From contig NC_053391.1 of the NCBI RefSeq assembly GCF_905171765.1, forward strand, positions 684,723,257 through 684,787,256: a stretch of 64,000 nt of DNA, in the 5' to 3' direction. The DNA is from Bufo bufo (lineage: Eukaryota; Chordata; Amphibia; Anura; Bufonidae). The notes beneath the pieces are model-generated. The model had not been told where the DNA came from and searched no databases. It saw only the letters and a program-made list of their open reading frames with translations. Made by a program: the position numbers and the translations under genes. Positions 47,521-58,415 of this stretch are shown one piece after another (within the stretch, counting starts at the first letter, position 1; each line of letters begins with the position of its first letter).

Positions 47521-47630
47521 CCAATCAACAAGCGTCATACTACTTGCCCCAAGAGGCCATCACAGCCTTGCCTACTATTGGCATGGTTGTGATTGGCCAG
47601 TGCAGCATGTGACCCAGCCTCTATATAAGC
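47521..47630 (+). promoter_or_regulatory. TATA/CCAAT promoter of the hAT element
   Basis: CCAATC at 47521 and an inverted CCAAT box (GATTGGCC) at 47591 precede a good TATA box, CTATATAAGC at 47621-47630. Start of transcription would be expected near 47655. The normal downstream gene is missing in this copy and replaced by foldback sequence. Confidence 0.6.
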
Positions 47631-47814
47631 TTGGGTCACGTAGCGCTGCACGTCACTCTGCTGATTCAAGCATAGGGAGAGGTTTTTTGCTACAGTAGGT
47701 GTTTGTGAGATTGTGTTTTCAGCACGACAGCGTCGCGCTGATACTCGGCGATGTGGTGCCGAGATCTCGCACTCACTGGGATAGCGACAGCACATCCCAG
47801 CAAGCGCGTCATAG

Positions 47815-49600
47815 AAGAGACGGGAGATCCGACTTGGATTCCCGCCAATTCTACACGTGTGCGGCGTTTGTTATGAATCCTGAGGGGGAAGTCCCCGCCG
47901 GATTTTAAATAAAAATCCGGCCTGGGTCCCGCCCTCAGGAGCATACCGGGCCCTTAGGTCTGTTATGGGTTGTAAGGAGAGCCCCCCCTACGCCGAAAAA
48001 AACGGCGTAGGGGGTCCCCCTACAATCCATACCAGACCCGTATCCAAAGCACGCTACCCGGCCAGCCAGGAAGGGAGTGGGGACGAGCGAGCGCCCCCCC
48101 CCCTCCTGAGCCGTACCAGGCTGCATGCCCTCAACATGGGGGGTTGGGTGCTCTGGGGCAGGGGGCGCACTGCGGCCCCCCCACCTCAGAGCACCCTGTC
48201 CCCATGTTGATGAGGACAGGGCCCCTTCCCGACAACCCTGGCCGTTGGTTGTCGGGGTATGCGGGCGGGAGGCTTAACGGAATCTGGGAGCCCCCTTTAA
48301 TAAGGGGGGCCCCCAGATACCGGCCCCCCACCCTAAGTGAATGAGTATGGGGTACATCGTACCCCTACCCATTCACCTGCAAGAAAAGTGGTAAAAACAC
48401 AAATAAACCACACAGTGTATTAAAATATTTTATTTTTCTGCTCCGGAGGCCGCCCCCTGTCTTCTTTATTAGCTCTTTTACCAGGGGGGGCTCTTCTTCT
48501 TCCGATATCCCGACGGGTCTTCTCCGCTATCCGGGGGGGTCTTCTCAACTCTCCGGGGTTCTCCTTCTGTCTTCTCCTTCTGTCTTGTTGTCTCCTTCTG
48601 TCTTCTGTCTCCGGGGGGGGCTCTTCTTCTTCCGCTATCCCGACGGGTCTTCTCCGCTATCCGGGGGGGTCTTCTCAACTCTCCGGGGTTCTCCTTCTGT
48701 CTTCTCCTTCTGTCTTGTTGTCTCCTTCTGTCTTCTGTCTCCGGGGGGGGCTCTTCTTCTTCCGATATCCCGACGGGTCTTCTCCGCTATCCGGGGTTCT
48801 CCTTCTGTCTTCTCCTTCTGTCTTGTTGTCTCGGCGAGACAGAAGGAGAACCCCGGAGAGTTGAGAAGACCCCCCCGGATAGCGGAGAAGACCCGTCGGG
48901 ATAGCGGAAGAAGAAGAGCCCCCCCTGGTAAAAGAGCTAATAAAGAAGACAGGGGGCGGCCTCCGGAGCAGAAAAATAAAATATTTTAATACACTGTGTG
49001 GTTTATTTGTGTTTTTACCACTTTTCTTGCAGGTGAATGGGTAGGGGTACGATGTACCCCATACTCATTCACTTAGGGTGGGGGGGCCGGTATCTGGGGG
49101 CCCCCCTTATTAAAGGGGGCTCCCAGATTCCGTTAAGCCTCCCGCCCGACAACCAACGGCCAGGGTTGTCGGGAAGGGGCCCTGTCCTCATCAACATGGG
49201 GACAGGGTGCTCTGAGGTGGGGGGGCCGCAGTGCGCCCCCTGCCCCAGAGCACCCAACCCCCCATGTTGAGGGCATGCAGCCTGGTACGGCTCAGGAGGG
49301 GGGGGGGGGCGCTCGCTCGTCCCCACTCCCTTCCTGGCTGGCCGGGTAGCGTGCTTTGGATACGGGTCTGGTATGGATTGTAGGGGGACCCCCTACGCCG
49401 TTTTTTTCGGCGTAGGGGGGGCTCTCCTTACAACCCATAACAGACCTAAGGGCCCGGTATGCTCCTGAGGGCGGGACCCAGGCCGGATTTTTATTTAAAA
49501 TCCGGCGGGGACTTCCCCCTCAGGATTCATAACAAACGCCGCACACGTGTAGAATTGGCGGGAATCCAAGTCGGATCTCCCGTCTCTTCTATGACGCGCT
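47815..49600. repeat. Large inverted repeat inside the hAT, arms about 1 kb
   Basis: Left arm 47815-48836 is the reverse complement of 48836-49600 with small internal length differences. For example, the frame at 47690-47944 (minus) reappears at 49459 (plus) with an identical 49-residue N-terminus, and CCGCCGGATTTTAAATAAAA at about 47897 mirrors 49483-49510. Several CTTCTGTCTCCGGGGGGGGC units tandemly repeat in the left half (48480-48800). Confidence 0.9.
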
Positions 49601-51539
49601 TGCTCTCCATCGCGGCAAGCCAGCTCGGCGCTGGCTCCCGCGATGGGGCTCGTATGTGCTCAATCTCGCCGAGAAATACGGCGAGATTGACACAAAATCG
49701 GGTTCACCTACTGTATATCCTACATCAGCTGCAGGCTGAACCTGTGTCACCGAAGTGCATTTAACCATCAACAGTCTGGTTATTTTTTGGCCATATACTA
49801 CATCAGGTGCAGGCTGAGCCTGTGTCACCCAAGTGCATTTAACCATCAATAGTGTGGTTATTTTTTGGCCATATACTACATCAGGGGCAAGTTGAGCCTG
49901 TCACCCAGCGCCTAAAAAATAGACCTGACATTTCTATTCAACCAAATCTGTACTGTTTTAGCTGGTCAAGTTATTTGTAGTAGTGTTTTTCTGCTCCGGA
50001 GGCCGCCCCCTGTCTTCTTTATTAGCTCTTTTACCAGGGGGGGCTCTTCTTCTTCCGATATCCCGACGGGTCTTCTCCGCTATCCGGGGGGGTCTTCTCA
50101 ACTCTCCGGGGTTCTCCTTCTGTCTTCTCCTTCTGTCTTGTTGTCTCCTTCTGTCTTCTGTCTCCGGGGGGGGCTCTTCTTCTTCCGCTATCCCGACGGG
50201 TCTTCTCCGCTATCCGGGGGGGTCTTCTCAACTCTCCGGGGTTCTCCTTCTGTCTTCTCCTTCTGTCTTGTTGTCTCCTTCTGTCTTCTGTCTCCGGGGG
50301 GGGCTCTTCTTCTTCCGATATCCCGACGGGTCTTCTCCGCTATCCGGGGTTCTCCTTCTGTCTTCTCCTTCTGTCTTGTTGTCTCGGCGAGACAGAAGGA
50401 GAACCCCGGAGAGTTGAGAAGACCCCCCCGGATAGCGGAGAAGACCCGTCGGGATAGCGGAAGAAGAAGAGCCCCCCCTGGTAAAAGAGCTAATAAAGAA
50501 GACAGGGGGCGGCCTCCGGAGCAGAAAAATAAAATATTTTAATACACTGTGTGGTTTATTTGTGTTTTTACCACTTTTCTTGCAGGTGAATGGGTAGGGG
50601 TACGATGTACCCCATACTCATTCACTTAGGGTGGGGGGCCGGTATCTGGGGGCCCCCCTTATTAAAGGGGGCTCCCAGATTCCGTTAAGCCTCCCGCCCG
50701 ACAACCAACGGCCAGGGTTGTCGGGAAGGGGCCCTGTCCTCATCAACATGGGGACAGGGTGCTCTGAGGTGGGGGGGGCCGCAGTGCGCCCCCTGCCCCA
50801 GAGCACCCAACCCCCCATGTTGAGGGCATGCAGCCTGGTACGGCTCAGGAGGGGGGGGGGGGGCGCTCGCTCGTCCCCACTCCCTTCCTGGCTGGCCGGG
50901 TAGCGTGCTTTGGATACGGGTCTGGTATGGATTGTAGGGGGACCCCCTACGCCGTTTTTTTCGGTGTAGGGGGGGCTCTCCTTACAACCCATAACAGACC
51001 TAAGGGCCCGGTATGCTCCTGAGGGCGGGACCCAGGCCGGATTTTTATTTAAAATCCGGCGGGGACTTCCCCCTCAGGATTCATAACAAACGCCGCACAC
51101 GTGTAGAATTGGCGGGAATCCAAGTCGGATCTCCCGTCTCTTCTATGACGCGCTTGCTCTCCATCGCGGCAAGCCAGCTCGGCGCTGGCTCCCGCGATGG
51201 GGCTCGTATGTGCTCAATCTCGCCGAGAAATACGGCGAGATTGACACAAAATCGGGTTCACCTACTGTATATCCTACATCAGCTGCAGGCTGAACCTGTG
51301 TCACCGAAGTGCATTTAACCATCAACAGTCTGGTTATTTTTTGGCCATATACTACATCAGGTGCAGGCTGAGCCTGTGTCACCCAAGTGCATTTAACCAT
51401 CAATAGTGTGGTTATTTTTTGGCCATATACTACATCAGGGGCAAGTTGAGCCTGTCACCCAGCGCCTAAAAAATAGACCTGACATTTCTATTCAACCAAA
51501 TCTGTACTGTTTTAGCTGGTCAAGTTATTTGTAGTGACC
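48433..51539. repeat. Tandem duplication, two copies of about 1553 bp
   Basis: 48433-49986 and 49986-51539 align almost base for base. TTTTTCTGCTCCGGAGGCCG occurs at 48434 and 49987, and every internal frame recurs with an offset of 1553-1554. Differences seen are homopolymer lengths (G-runs near 49079 and 49300) and one C-to-T (TTCGGCGTAGG at 49407 versus TTCGGTGTAGG at 50961). Either a very recent duplication or an assembly duplication. Confidence 0.92.
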
Positions 51540-51917
51540 GTAAAAGCACAGTTTTTGTTCTGGGTTGAAAAACTATTCCCAAATTTGCCATTCTCAAAAT
51601 AACTAAGTAGTTTATGTTATATGAGGCCTACTTGAAATCTATCCCAAAAAGGATATCTTAGATTCAAGGTGCTGATAGTGTCATTCAGAAAAACTTAACA
51701 CACACGCTACCGTGCAGATACAAGTCTAATTCTGTGATTAAACGTATACCTGTCACACAGCGCAAAAAAAAAATAGGCCTCACATTTCTATTCAACCAAA
51801 TCTGTACTGTTTGAGCTGGTCAAATTATTTGTAGTGACCGTAAAAGCACAGTTTTTGTTCTGGGGTGAAAAACTATTCTCAAATTTGCCATTCTCAAAAT
51901 TGTGGTGAACGGGAACA

Positions 51918-52286
51918 ATGAGGAAAACATCTAATAAGGGACGCGGACGTGGACATGGTCGTGGTGGTGTTAGTGGACCCTCTGGTGCTGGAAGAGGACG
52001 TGGCCGTTCTGCCACAGCCACACGTCCTAGTGAACCAACTACCTCAGGTCCCAGTAGCCAGCAGAATTTACAGCGATATTTGGTGGGGCCCAATGCCGTT
52101 CTAAGGATGGTAAGGCCTGAGCAGGTACAGGCATTAGTCAATTGGGTGGCCGACAGTGGATCCAACACGTTCACATTATCTCCCACCCAGTCTTCAGCAG
52201 AAAGCGCACAGATGGCGCATGAAAACCAAGCCCATCAGTCTGTCACATCACCCCCATGCACCATGGCCTGTTCCAGTGGTGGGTGA
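51918..52286 (+). CDS. Small RG-rich open frame in the hAT element
   Basis: A 122-codon frame starting MRKTSNKGRGRGHGRGG. The first 35 residues are RG/GRG-rich and basic, followed by a Ser/Thr/Pro linker and a short block (NLQRYLVGPNAVLRMVRPEQVQALVNWV) that could be a folded helix pair. It lies before the 3' terminus of the hAT, and the sequence around it (51540-51910) contains a roughly 240-base block repeated twice (TTCTATTCAACCAAATCTGTACTG). Whether it is the first exon of a lost transposase or an accessory protein cannot be told. No hAT catalytic or dimerisation domain is present downstream. It is probably a remnant. Confidence 0.4.
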   Translation: MRKTSNKGRGRGHGRGGVSGPSGAGRGRGRSATATRPSEPTTSGPSSQQNLQRYLVGPNAVLRMVRPEQVQALVNWVADSGSNTFTLSPTQSSAESAQMAHENQAHQSVTSPPCTMACSSGG

Positions 52287-53529
52287 CGTGAAGCCTGATT
52301 CTCTGCTATGACATGAAGACTAATTCTGTGCTGACATGAAGCCAGATTCTCTGCTATGGCATGAAGAGACTGATTCTCTGCTGACATGAAGCCAGATTCT
52401 TTGCTATGGGACCAATTGATATTGGTTAATTTAAATTTTTAAAATTTTTATTTTAATTCATTTCCCTATCCACATTTGTTTGCAGGGGATTTACCTACAT
52501 GTTGCTGCCTTTTGCAGCCCTCTAGCTCTTTCCTGGGCTGTTTTACAGCCTTTTTAGTGCCTAAAAGTTCGGGTCCCCATTGACTTCAATGGGGTTCGGG
52601 TTCGGGACGAAGTTCGGGTCGGGTTCGGATCCCGAACCCGAACATTTCCGGGAAGTTCGGCCGAACTTCTCGAACCCGAACATCCAGGTGTTCGCTCAAC
52701 TCTACTTACAAGAGCTAGTAGTTATGCCAGGGGAGTATAGCAAATCTTCAGCGTATAGCAATCTCCCAGTGTCGATCAGTTACCCAAACACCAGCCTCAA
52801 CATGGTAAAGGGTAAAACAGGAACTCTTTATTTGAAAACACACGCATTGATTTATACCCATTTTCCAACAAGGTTACCACCCACAGGGTTTTGTAAAAAC
52901 AGCCAATAACCACGTACAATACACTCAGACACTCCCACACAAAATCCTCCCCTCTGCCCGCGATACAATTACCTCACTCTGGGTTGATGCAATCATCACA
53001 GGCAGGAGAATACACAATGTCCTCTGTCCTGGAGACAACCGAGACGTAATTCAATTATCTCTCAGGACAAAGGACATCGCCAATACACACAGAGAGACAA
53101 TGGAACAGACCTCACTACTCAACGTATACAATGTCCCACCCTTTTCAATACACATAGTCATTTAACATCCCAAAATGGTACGAATTAGACCAGGGGTTCA
53201 AGTTAGTACAAGTCCTTTGTGACCAAAGGAAGCCTGGCTGATGAGAGGGCCCATAATCCTGGGGCAAGAGGCTGGTAGCCAGGCCCCTCCAAAACCCAGT
53301 GGCGAGGTTGGTTTCGCCACACATCTCCCCCTCCCAGGGAAGACTAACCAGATACCTGACCTCACACTGGTCGGTACCTGAGTTAGTCTGGCAGTCCACC
53401 CACAACCCAATACTGGACCTGTTGAATTTTGGGGCCTGGCTCTGTTCTGTATGTCCCCAGCTGTTGAGGGGGCATCTGCTACTCCTTGCTTCCTTGTTGT
53501 TCTCTAGCTTGGAGCTGTAGGTACTTGGT

Positions 53530-53935
53530 GGGCAGAGGCCGACTGCGCTCTGCCCAGATGCCAGCTCTTCCGCTGGGGTAGCCTGTGGGAAGTCCGGCTC
53601 TGGAGAAGATGATATGGGAGGGCAGAGGCCAACTGTGTTCTGCCCCGATGCCAGCTCTTACGCTGGGGAAGCCTGTGTGGAGTCAGCCTCTGGAGAAGAG
53701 GATAGAGGAGGGCAGAGGCCAACTGTGTTCTGCCCAGATGCCAGCTCTTCCGCTGGAGAAACCAGTGTGGAGTCAGCCTCTGGATAAGAGGATAGAGGAG
53801 GGCAGAGGCCAACTGTGTTCTGCCCAGATGCCAGCTCTTCTGCTGGGGAAGCCGGTGTGGAGTCAGCCTCTGGAGAAGAGGATAGAGGAGGGCAGAGGCC
53901 AACTGAGCTCTGCCCAGATGCCAGCTCTTCCGCTG
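53530..53935. repeat. About 90-bp tandem repeat in the LTR element interior
   Basis: Five units built on GGGCAGAGGCCAACTGTGTT, CTGCCCAGATGCCAGCTCTT and GTGGAGTCAGCCTCTGGAGA, regular at 53620-53930. It lies 3' of the minus-strand open frame and near the purine tract. Confidence 0.92.
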
Positions 53936-53981
53936 GGATGGGGTCAGGGAATCCTACCCCCAGGACCTTGTTTCAGATCAG

Positions 53982-54989
53982 CTAGGGAGAGGAGGGATCG
54001 CTTACCTCCTCCTCCTGGCATTCCTGCGGAGTTGGTGGTGACTCTGTACCGCCCGTCCAGAATCCCGGTAGGCCTGGTGCAGAGACTGCGGTCCCATCTG
54101 CATCATTGGAGTTAGGGGTGCTGTCCCCCTGTGGTTGGGGAGAGAGACCGGTTGTCTCCTCTCCCTTCAAAGTACACTGCCGCTGGGGAACAGGACCAAC
54201 TGTCCCTACTCCCTGAAACTCCGGCTGCCATTGGGGATCTGGGCCGACTGCCCAGCATCCCAGTAGGGCCGGTGGAGAGATCTCAGTCCCATCTCCACCT
54301 GCCATATGGGTTTCCCCCCAGGACCAGTCTATGAGGTCCCCTACCTCTGTAGCTGGTACTGAAGCAAGGGATACTTCAGTCGGGTCTTCCCAGCTGTAGG
54401 GTTGTAGGTCTGGGACTGCCACCCAGCTCTCTGGCAGTGTATATTGGGACCGAATTGAGCTGAAGAGGTATTGGTAATCCTGCTCCAGCTCCCACTCCTT
54501 TGACACTAGAGATGCCAGATCTTGTTTCACCTCTCTCGCTGTAGCCCAGTCATGCATAGCCTCCCTGTAGTCATAGATATCCCAGAACCGGGACTCTCCA
54601 GCATCTCCGAACTTCGGTTCTGCGAAGGCATCAAACAACAGGCCAGGGCCATCATAATCCCCACCCTCGGGTCTGTCGTGCTCCGCCATCCAGGGGGAGT
54701 TCCGAATCACATACCACAGAGTGCCTGGTAGGCGGTCTAGCCAAAGCTCCTTCCATACCAGGCTCTCCAGTTCTGTCACCCACTCACCCAGGGGCTTCTC
54801 TCCCAGAAGGGGCATTTGCAGGGCCACTCGCATCCGCAACTGCTGCTCCTCACTGGGGAGACACTCGCCTCGCCGACGCTGTACATCTTCCAGGGCCTCG
54901 TGCCAGACGCCTTTCCGGACTGCATCCCTCCAGTCCGGGTCATCCTCCTCCTCGTAGTGGAACGCTGTTTGAAGACTAGCCGATTCCAT
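53982..54989 (-). CDS. 335-codon ORF of the non-autonomous LTR element, function unknown
   Basis: The only long open frame in the LTR element, starting about 120 bases after the LTR in the position where gag normally begins. The N-terminal two thirds (residues 1-210) are acidic and Trp-rich, with predicted helices and no Cys-His zinc knuckle. EWVTELESLVWKELWLDRLPG (68-88) and MHDWATAREVKQDLASLVSKEWELEQDYQYL (about 148-178) stand out. From about 215 the sequence is low complexity, with WQPEF...VGPVPQRQC...GLSPQPQGD repeats. No protease, RT or integrase motif was seen. The intact frame suggests it was under selection or is young. It may be a gag-like structural protein; that is inference from position only. 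Confidence 0.55.
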   Translation of the reverse strand: MESASLQTAFHYEEEDDPDWRDAVRKGVWHEALEDVQRRRGECLPSEEQQLRMRVALQMPLLGEKPLGEWVTELESLVWKELWLDRLPGTLWYVIRNSPWMAEHDRPEGGDYDGPGLLFDAFAEPKFGDAGESRFWDIYDYREAMHDWATAREVKQDLASLVSKEWELEQDYQYLFSSIRSQYTLPESWVAVPDLQPYSWEDPTEVSLASVPATEVGDLIDWSWGETHMAGGDGTEISPPALLGCWAVGPDPQWQPEFQGVGTVGPVPQRQCTLKGEETTGLSPQPQGDSTPNSNDADGTAVSAPGLPGFWTGGTESPPTPQECQEEEVSDPSSP

Positions 54990-55955
54990 CCTGCTTTAGC
55001 CAGGGGCGCTGTACGGATACTAGCATTGCCCTCAATTTTGTAAATCCACAAACGGTGTCTCCGAGCTGCTTCCCCTCTCACTGGGACGCCATCCCACTGC
55101 TTGCCACCAATGTAACGGATCTCCTAGCACCCCGACCGGGTACCTCCGTTGATAGTTGCTCCTAGTGCTTCCAGAGGTCCCCAAGCACTCCACTTGACAC
55201 CGTAAGCGCTGCAGACCCCACGAACCGCCGAAGCTTGGTTGAGGTCTCACCATCTCCTACCCACCCTGGACCTACGACAAGGCTCCAGGCTCCAGTGGGT
55301 GAACCTCTCCCAAATCCCGAGAGCAGGAACAGCTCTTACAAGAGCTAGTAGTTATGCCAGGGGAGTATAGCAAATCTTCAGCGTATAGCAATCCCCCAGT
55401 GTCAATCAGTTACCCAAACACCAGCCTCAACATGGTAAAGGGTAAAACAGGAACTCTTTATTTGAACACACACGCATAGATTTATACACATTTTTCAACA
55501 AGGTTACCACCCACAGGGTTTTGTAAAAACAGCCAATAACCACGTACAATACACTCAGACACTCCCACACAAAATCCTCCCCTCTGCCCGCGATACAATT
55601 ACCTCACTCTGGGATGATGCAATCATCACAGGCAGGAGAATACACAATGTCCTCTGTCCTGGAGACAACTGAGGCGTAATTAAATTATCTCTCAGAACAA
55701 AGGACATCGCCAATACACACAGAGAGACAATGGAACAGACCTCACTACTCAACATATACAATGTCCCACCCTTTTCAATACACATAGTCATTTAACATCC
55801 CAAAATGGCATGAATTAGACCAGGGGTTCAAGTTAGTACAAGTCCTTTGTGACCAAAGGAAGCCTGGCTGATGAGAGGGCCCATAATCCTGGGGCAAGAG
55901 GCTGGTAGCCCGGCCCCTCCAAAACCCAGTGGCGAGGTTGGTTTCGCACAGAAAC

Positions 55956-56449
55956 CACCCAAAAATGACCCCATTCTATAAACTACACCCCTCAAGGTAT
56001 TCAAAACTGATCTTACAAACTTTGTTAACCCTTTCTTTAGGTGTTCCACAAGAATTAATGGAAAATAGAGATACAATTTCCAAATTTCACTTTTTTGGCA
56101 GATTTTCCATTTTAATAATTTTTTTCTAGTTACAAAGCAAGGGTTAACAGCCAAACCAAACTCCATATTTATGGCCCTGATTCTGTAGTTTACAGAAACA
56201 CCCTATATGTGGTCGTAAACAGCTGTACGGGCACACGGCAGGGCGCAGAAGGAAAGGAATGCCATGCGGTTTTTGGAAGGCAGATTTTGCTGGACTGTTT
56301 TTCTTGACACCATGTCCCATTTGAATCCCCCCTGATGCACCCCTAGAGTAGAAACTCCAAAAAAGTGGCCCCATTTTAGAAACTACGGGATAGGGTGACA
56401 GTTTTGTTGGTACTAGTTTAGGGTACATATGATTTTTGGTTGCTCTATA
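55956..56449. other. Piece of the piggyBac-like element between its two insertions
   Basis: T-rich non-coding sequence (CACCCAAAAATGACCCCATT, then TTTAGAAACTACGGGATAGG) continuous in style with 46711-47196. No gene. Confidence 0.6.
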
Positions 56450-58415
56450 CAGGGCCGGCCTTTGGGGTGTGCGGGCTGTGCGGCCGCACAGGGCGCCATA
56501 GTAACAGGGGCGCTGGGCGGCCGACAGCTCGCAATGTAATATGCGGTAGGCGAGGCTGAACTTGTGTTCTCCCTCGGGGCGCCCCCTCCATCTAGCCCTC
56601 CCCTGTCTGACCTGATTCGTTCCTCCTCCCCTGTGTCTGACCTGCCTGCTGCCCCCGCCGCTGCCAATAAGAAGAGAGACGGGAGGAGGAGGGGAGGGGC
56701 TGTGGCCACTGCGCCACCAATGAAGAAAACTGACCTGAAATACAAATACAGGAGGCGGGTGCTGGAATCAAATAGCCGGCACCCGACCTCTGTGACAGGG
56801 AGCTGCGATCAGCTGCAGTTGAGTTAACCCTTCAGGTGCGGTACCTGAGGGGTTAACTGCCGCTGATCGCAGCTCCCTGTCACAAAGGTCGGGTGCCGGC
56901 TATTTGATTCCAGCACCCGCCTCCTGTATTTGTATAAGAAACGTTGGTGGCACAGTGCGCCGCCTTCCCCCCCCCCCAACACCCCAGTATAAGAAACATT
57001 GGTGGCACAGTGGGAAGTGCCAGTGAGGGTTAAAAAATAATAAAAAAAATTAACTCACCTCCTCCAGTTGATCGCATAGCTGCCGGTCTCCTGTTTTCTT
57101 CAGGACCTGTGGTGACGTCACTGAGCTCATCACATGACCCATTACCATGGTGATGGATCATGTGATGAGCACAGTGATGTCACCACAGGTCCTTTGACAG
57201 GTCATGAAGAAAGAACAGAAGACGATCAATTGGAGGAGGTGAGTTAATTATTTTTTAACCCTCATTGGCACTGCCCACTGCGCCACCAATGTTTATTATA
57301 TTGAGGGGGGGCGCACCGCGCCACCAATGTTTATTATATTGGGGGGGGCGCACTGCGCCACCAATGTTTATTATACTGGGGTGTTGGGGGGGCGCACTGC
57401 GCCACCAATGTTTATTATACTGGGGTGTTGGGGGGGGCGCACTGCGCCACCAATGTTTATTATATTGGGGTGTTGGGGGGGCGCACTGCGCCACCAATGT
57501 TTATTATACTGGGGTGTTGGGGGGGGCGCACTGCGCCACCAATGTTTATTATACTGGGGGGGGCACACTGCGCCACCAATGTTTATTATACTGGGGTGTT
57601 GGGGGGGCGCACTGCGCCACCAATGTTTATTTTATTGGGGTGTTGGGGGGGCGCACTGCGCCACCAATGTTTATTATACTGGGGTGTTGGGGGGGGCGCA
57701 CTGCGCCACCAATGTTTATTATATTTGGGGAATGTTTATTATATTGGGGGGGCGCACTGCGCACAACGATGGGTTAGGGAAATTTCACAGCAGAGTGCGC
57801 ATGCGCTGGGAGCCTCGCCGGCGGTTAGGGTAGGGAAAAATTATGGGCCAGTGCACAGGTGCGGTGATCGGATGGATGTTCTCAGCTGGACACCGGCCGA
57901 CACTGCGCATGCGCTGGGAGCCTCACCAGCGGTTAGGGTAGGGAAAAAGCACTGGCCCGTACGTAATTTTTTCCTTCCCTAACCGCTGGTGAGGCTCCCA
58001 GTGCATGCGCAGTGTCGGCCGGTGTTCAGCTGAGAACATCCATCCGATCACTGCGCCTGCGCATTGGCCCATAGTTTTTCCCTACCCTAACCGCCGGCGA
58101 GGCTCCTGGCGCATGCACACTCTGCTGTGAAACTTCCCTAACCTGTCGTTGTGCGCCTGCGCGGCGCTGCACACCTCATCACGTCATGTCCGGTGCGACT
58201 GGAAGTGACGAGGGTAGGGAAATCTCACGAAGTAGGGAAGTATAACATTACACCGGCCTTTGGGGTGTGCGGGCTGGTAACTACTTGGTTGGATAGTCAG
58301 CCAGCCTATGCCATGATGCCAGCAACAAGCAGTGTTTTTTTTTTTTTTTTTGGGGGGGGGGGGGCGCCACAAGGTTAGCTCGCACAGGGCGCCTGAACAC
58401 CTAAGGCCAGCCCTG
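56450..58415. mobile_element. Non-autonomous hAT element with internal minisatellite
   Basis: CAGGGCCGGCCTTTGGGGTG at the left and ACACCTAAGGCCAGCCCTG at the right are inverted hAT-type termini. The 8-mer GCTCTATA flanks it perfectly (56442-56449 and 58416-58423). The interior is a chain of palindromes: 56738-56945 (arms around AGCTGCGATCAGCTGCAGTT), the CRE-containing hairpin at 57052-57246, and 57765-58160 (GCGCATGCGCTGGGAGCCTC and complements). A terminus-like phrase CCGGCCTTTGGGGTGTGCGG recurs internally at about 58253. No transposase. Confidence 0.92.
57285..57760. repeat. Minisatellite, GCGCACTGCGCCACCAATGTTTATTATA
   Basis: Ten or so units of about 40-60 bp, GGGGTGTTGGGGGG plus GCGCACTGCGCC and ACCAATGTTTATTATACT, inside the hAT. 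Stop-poor units give 168-185 codon frames in all forward phases, which are artefacts. Confidence 0.93.

Larger units (their letters stand above)
47427..52704. mobile_element. Foldback hAT element with tandem-duplicated arm, 5.3 kb
   Basis: The termini TAGGGATGAGCGAACACG and GTTCGCTCAACTCTA are inverted repeats. CTTACAAG flanks both sides exactly (47419-47426 and 52705-52712) and occurs once in the intact LTR. Subterminal GTTCGGGTTCGG / CCGAACCCGAACA repeats fill 47460-47480 and 52570-52700. The interior is a large palindrome centred near 48836 (GTCTCGGCGAGAC), with arms of about 1 kb. The right arm and following DNA are repeated in tandem (unit about 1553 bp). It also contains a TATA/CCAAT promoter near its left end and a small open frame near its right end. 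Confidence 0.9.
47197..55950 (-). mobile_element. Non-autonomous LTR retrotransposon, about 3.5 kb without its insertion
   Basis: Two LTRs of about 840 bp lie at 47197-53321 (interrupted by the hAT at 47427-52704 plus duplicated target) and 55111-55950. They start TGTAATGG/TGTAACGG and end GCACA/GCCACA, and the target duplication GAAAC is perfect (47192-47196 and 55951-55955). Orientation is minus: on that strand a purine tract (GGGAGGGGGAGATG) abuts one LTR at about 53322-53338, and TTGGTGGCAAGCAGTGGG, a primer-site-like start, follows the other at 55110. The internal region is only 1.8 kb and has no recognisable RT, integrase or protease. Confidence 0.9.

Noticed and set aside
48478..50542. 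Arg/Pro-rich and Ser/Leu-rich frames in the hAT (66-144 codons)
   Set aside because: They are mirror readings of CTTCTGTCTCCGGGG-type repeats in the palindrome arms and recur with the duplication offset.
53982..54989. Endogenous retrovirus envelope or pol gene
   Set aside because: No RT, integrase, protease or transmembrane segment is visible in the interior; only one soluble-looking ORF.
57265..57982. 168-185 codon frames with CLLYWGVGG-type repeats
   Set aside because: Minisatellite inside a hAT element; several forward phases are open at once.
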